Part shown: one piece after another, positions 12,594 to 14,246 of the stretch
Layout of the letters: every line of letters begins with the position of its first letter
Numbering within the stretch: the first letter of the stretch is position 1
From: Eubacterium sp. CAG:786
GTDB lineage: Bacteria; Bacillota; Clostridia; Oscillospirales; Ruminococcaceae
Direction: 5' to 3'
DNA length: 14,246 bases
Assembly (NCBI GenBank): GCA_000432175.1
Contig: HF989413.1
Location: 1 to 14,246, forward strand
Program-made: the position numbers and the translations under genes
The notes under the pieces: generated by a model
What the model was told of the DNA's origin: nothing
What the model saw: only the letters and a program-made list of their open reading frames with translations
Databases searched by the model: none

Positions 12594-13705
12594 AAAAACC
12601 GAAATTCGTCAGCCTGTCGCTGGTCAGCCGTCTTGGCATAAAGTTCAGCCTGCTGATACTCGTGATAACCGTTGCCGCGGACGTGCTCAGCTTCACCGCG
12701 CGTATTGCGATAGACATGGTGTTCTCAAACGGCAGCAGCGACACCGAGAATATCATAGCGTCAGTGGTCAGCAGTATCGTGATAGGTACGCTGCTGTCGT
12801 TTGTCGCGGTGAATTTATTCCTTAAACCGCTGGTGGAGCTCATCAAGGCGACTAAGCGCGTTTCCGAGGGAGATTATACAGTGCAGGTGGACATGGGCTG
12901 GGCTGAAAAGCACACAGTCCGTGAACTTGCGGACCTCATCAAAGTGTTCAACGAAATGACCCGAGAACTCAACAGCAATGCGATGTTCAACCGCGATTTC
13001 ATGGCAAGCTTCTCACACGAGTTCAAAACGCCGCTGGTTTCCATCAGGGGATTTGCGCGACAGCTTTACGACGGCAACCTCACCCCGGAGCAGCAGAAAG
13101 AATTCTCCAGGATAATCCTTGAGGAGACCGAGTACCTTTCTGAGTTTTCCTCCAACACGCTGCTGCTGACAAGCCTTGAGACCAGCGATATCGTCACCGG
13201 TAAGACGGAATTCCAGCTGGACGAGCAGCTGCGCACCTGCATGCTGCGCCTCGAGAGCCAGTGGACTGAAAAGAACATCGACATCGATATGGAGCTTGAC
13301 GATGTGAAATTCACCTGGAATGAGCAGACCCTTTCGCATGTCTGGAACAATCTGTTCGACAACGCCGTGAAATTCACACCCGCAAACGGACGGATATTCG
13401 TCAGCTGCCACCGCGAAGCAGGAGTTATCACGATACGCGTGCGCGACAACGGCTGCGGCATTCCGCAGAAAGCGCTCCCGCACATCTTCGAGAAATTCTA
13501 CCAGGCAGACGCTTCCCATTCGACCAAGGGCAACGGGCTGGGGCTTCCGCTTGCGAAGAAGATAGTGGAGCAGTGCGGCGGCAGGATAGGCGTGCAGAGC
13601 GAACCCGGCAAAGGCACGGAGTTCACCGTGATACTCCCCGACGGGGGCGACCTGCTGGGAAAGAACAGCGGCAGGGACGAGCTTGACCTCAGACCGGAAG
13701 AATAA
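12590..13705 (+). CDS. Sensor histidine kinase with very short extracytoplasmic loop
   Basis: 371 residues. TM1 is about 16-44 and TM2 about 55-78, with only about ten residues between (SNGSSDTEN). This is typical of intramembrane-sensing kinases that respond to envelope stress or to partner proteins. HAMP is about 79-131. The dimerisation/phospho-acceptor H-box is FMASFSHEFKTPLVSIRGF (137-155, His143). The ATPase domain has an N-box WNNLFDNAVKFTP (252-264), G1 DNGCGI (286-291), F-box IFEKFY (299-304) and G2 GNGLGLPLAKK (314-324). All catalytic motifs are intact. The ATG overlaps the regulator stop (ATGA), so the pair is made together. The extracellular PASTA pseudokinase in the same operon is a candidate partner that senses for it (inference). 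The stimulus is unknown. Confidence 0.95.
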   Translation: MKKPKFVSLSLVSRLGIKFSLLILVITVAADVLSFTARIAIDMVFSNGSSDTENIIASVVSSIVIGTLLSFVAVNLFLKPLVELIKATKRVSEGDYTVQVDMGWAEKHTVRELADLIKVFNEMTRELNSNAMFNRDFMASFSHEFKTPLVSIRGFARQLYDGNLTPEQQKEFSRIILEETEYLSEFSSNTLLLTSLETSDIVTGKTEFQLDEQLRTCMLRLESQWTEKNIDIDMELDDVKFTWNEQTLSHVWNNLFDNAVKFTPANGRIFVSCHREAGVITIRVRDNGCGIPQKALPHIFEKFYQADASHSTKGNGLGLPLAKKIVEQCGGRIGVQSEPGKGTEFTVILPDGGDLLGKNSGRDELDLRPEE

Positions 13706-13716
13706 AGGAGGAGCAT

Positions 13717-14246
13717 ATGGAATTCATAAGCGAAAGGACAGCGTTCACAATGCTGTCGGAAACCGTGGTGAAAGCGGGGGTCTCCCTGTTCAATGCCATG
13801 AAGTACATCTACATGATAGCCGACAAGGACCTGTACAATATTAATATAAAGGACATTTTCAGGCTATCGCTGAACAACATCACCGACACCACCTGCCTCT
13901 ACAACACCGGCATAAAGCTGGACAAGGAGCGCTGCGCCGAGATGAACACGCCGGAGTATGAGCGCGTCCTGTCGCTGATGGTATATTCCTTTGCGGTAAG
14001 ACTTCCCACGCTGAAGAATGTAAAGACCGCCGGCGGCTACCTCAACGACAAGCAGATAAAGACGATATACGATATGGTCGTAGCAAAGGGCGCCGGGAAC
14101 TACGACAACGTTATCCCCGACGATTTTGAGGAAATACGCCGCCTTGTGAAATCCGGCAGACCCGTACCCGCATACGACGCGGAATGGTACAAGGGCTACA
14201 TCTACACCTATGTTCCCACGCTGGCTGCGATAACCAACCGGAACGT
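13717..14246 (+). CDS. Unrecognised protein, C-terminus cut by window edge
   Basis: 176 residues are visible and the frame is open to the window edge. ATG 13717 is preceded by AGGAGG 4 nt upstream and lies 11 nt after the histidine kinase stop, so it is sixth in the operon. It starts MEFISERTAFTMLSETVVKAG and looks soluble and mainly helical, rich in Tyr, Lys and Asp. There is no signal peptide, membrane span or motif I can name. Codon use (many ATA, GAC, AAG) is like its neighbours, so there is no sign of recent transfer. The function is unknown. Its position suggests a link to the two-component system. Confidence 0.85.
   Translation, partial: MEFISERTAFTMLSETVVKAGVSLFNAMKYIYMIADKDLYNINIKDIFRLSLNNITDTTCLYNTGIKLDKERCAEMNTPEYERVLSLMVYSFAVRLPTLKNVKTAGGYLNDKQIKTIYDMVVAKGAGNYDNVIPDDFEEIRRLVKSGRPVPAYDAEWYKGYIYTYVPTLAAITNRN

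Overview
The window looks like a chromosomal segment from a Gram-positive gut-type Clostridia, most like Ruminococcus/Oscillospiraceae. The signs are strong AGGAGG ribosome sites, GC-rich genes that use many ATA isoleucine codons, a PASTA/Ser-Thr kinase-type protein, a ComFB-family protein and PilZ/GGDEF signalling. No database search was possible, so this taxonomic call is inference. No rRNA, tRNA, CRISPR array, prophage or transposase was seen.

The layout is two oppositely transcribed blocks that diverge from a 565-base intergenic region (7774-8338). The left block (1-7773) is all on the minus strand. Read in its own direction it holds a two-TM YcxB-like protein, a PilZ c-di-GMP receptor with a roughly 185-nt structured leader, a dCache-HAMP-PAS-GGDEF diguanylate cyclase, an orphan ParA ATPase and an overlapping ComFB-family protein. 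After these, behind its own promoter, comes a three-gene set: a Gly-Ser-Tyr/Phe repeat protein, a DxD glycosyltransferase-like protein and a cysteine desulfurase cut by the window edge. The right block (8339-14246) is a tightly packed plus-strand operon: a zinc-ribbon/PASTA pseudokinase, bifunctional chorismate mutase-prephenate dehydratase (pheA), ispD, an OmpR-type response regulator, a histidine kinase and an unrecognised protein cut by the right edge.

The most interesting points are these. (i) PilZ, GGDEF, ParA and ComFB lie in a row, so a c-di-GMP synthase sits between two families known to bind cyclic dinucleotides, beside a ParA ATPase. (ii) The GSY/GSF low-complexity protein is encoded with a glycosyltransferase-like enzyme and could be a repeat substrate and its modifier. 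(iii) A roughly 150-bp MITE-like inverted repeat abuts the -35 box of the YcxB-like gene. (iv) The PASTA kinase has lost the HRD and DFG aspartates and other catalytic residues. (v) There are structured leaders upstream of the PilZ gene and the YcxB-like gene.

Non-ATG starts are frequent on the left: all five genes from parA to the cysteine desulfurase appear to begin with GTG or TTG.
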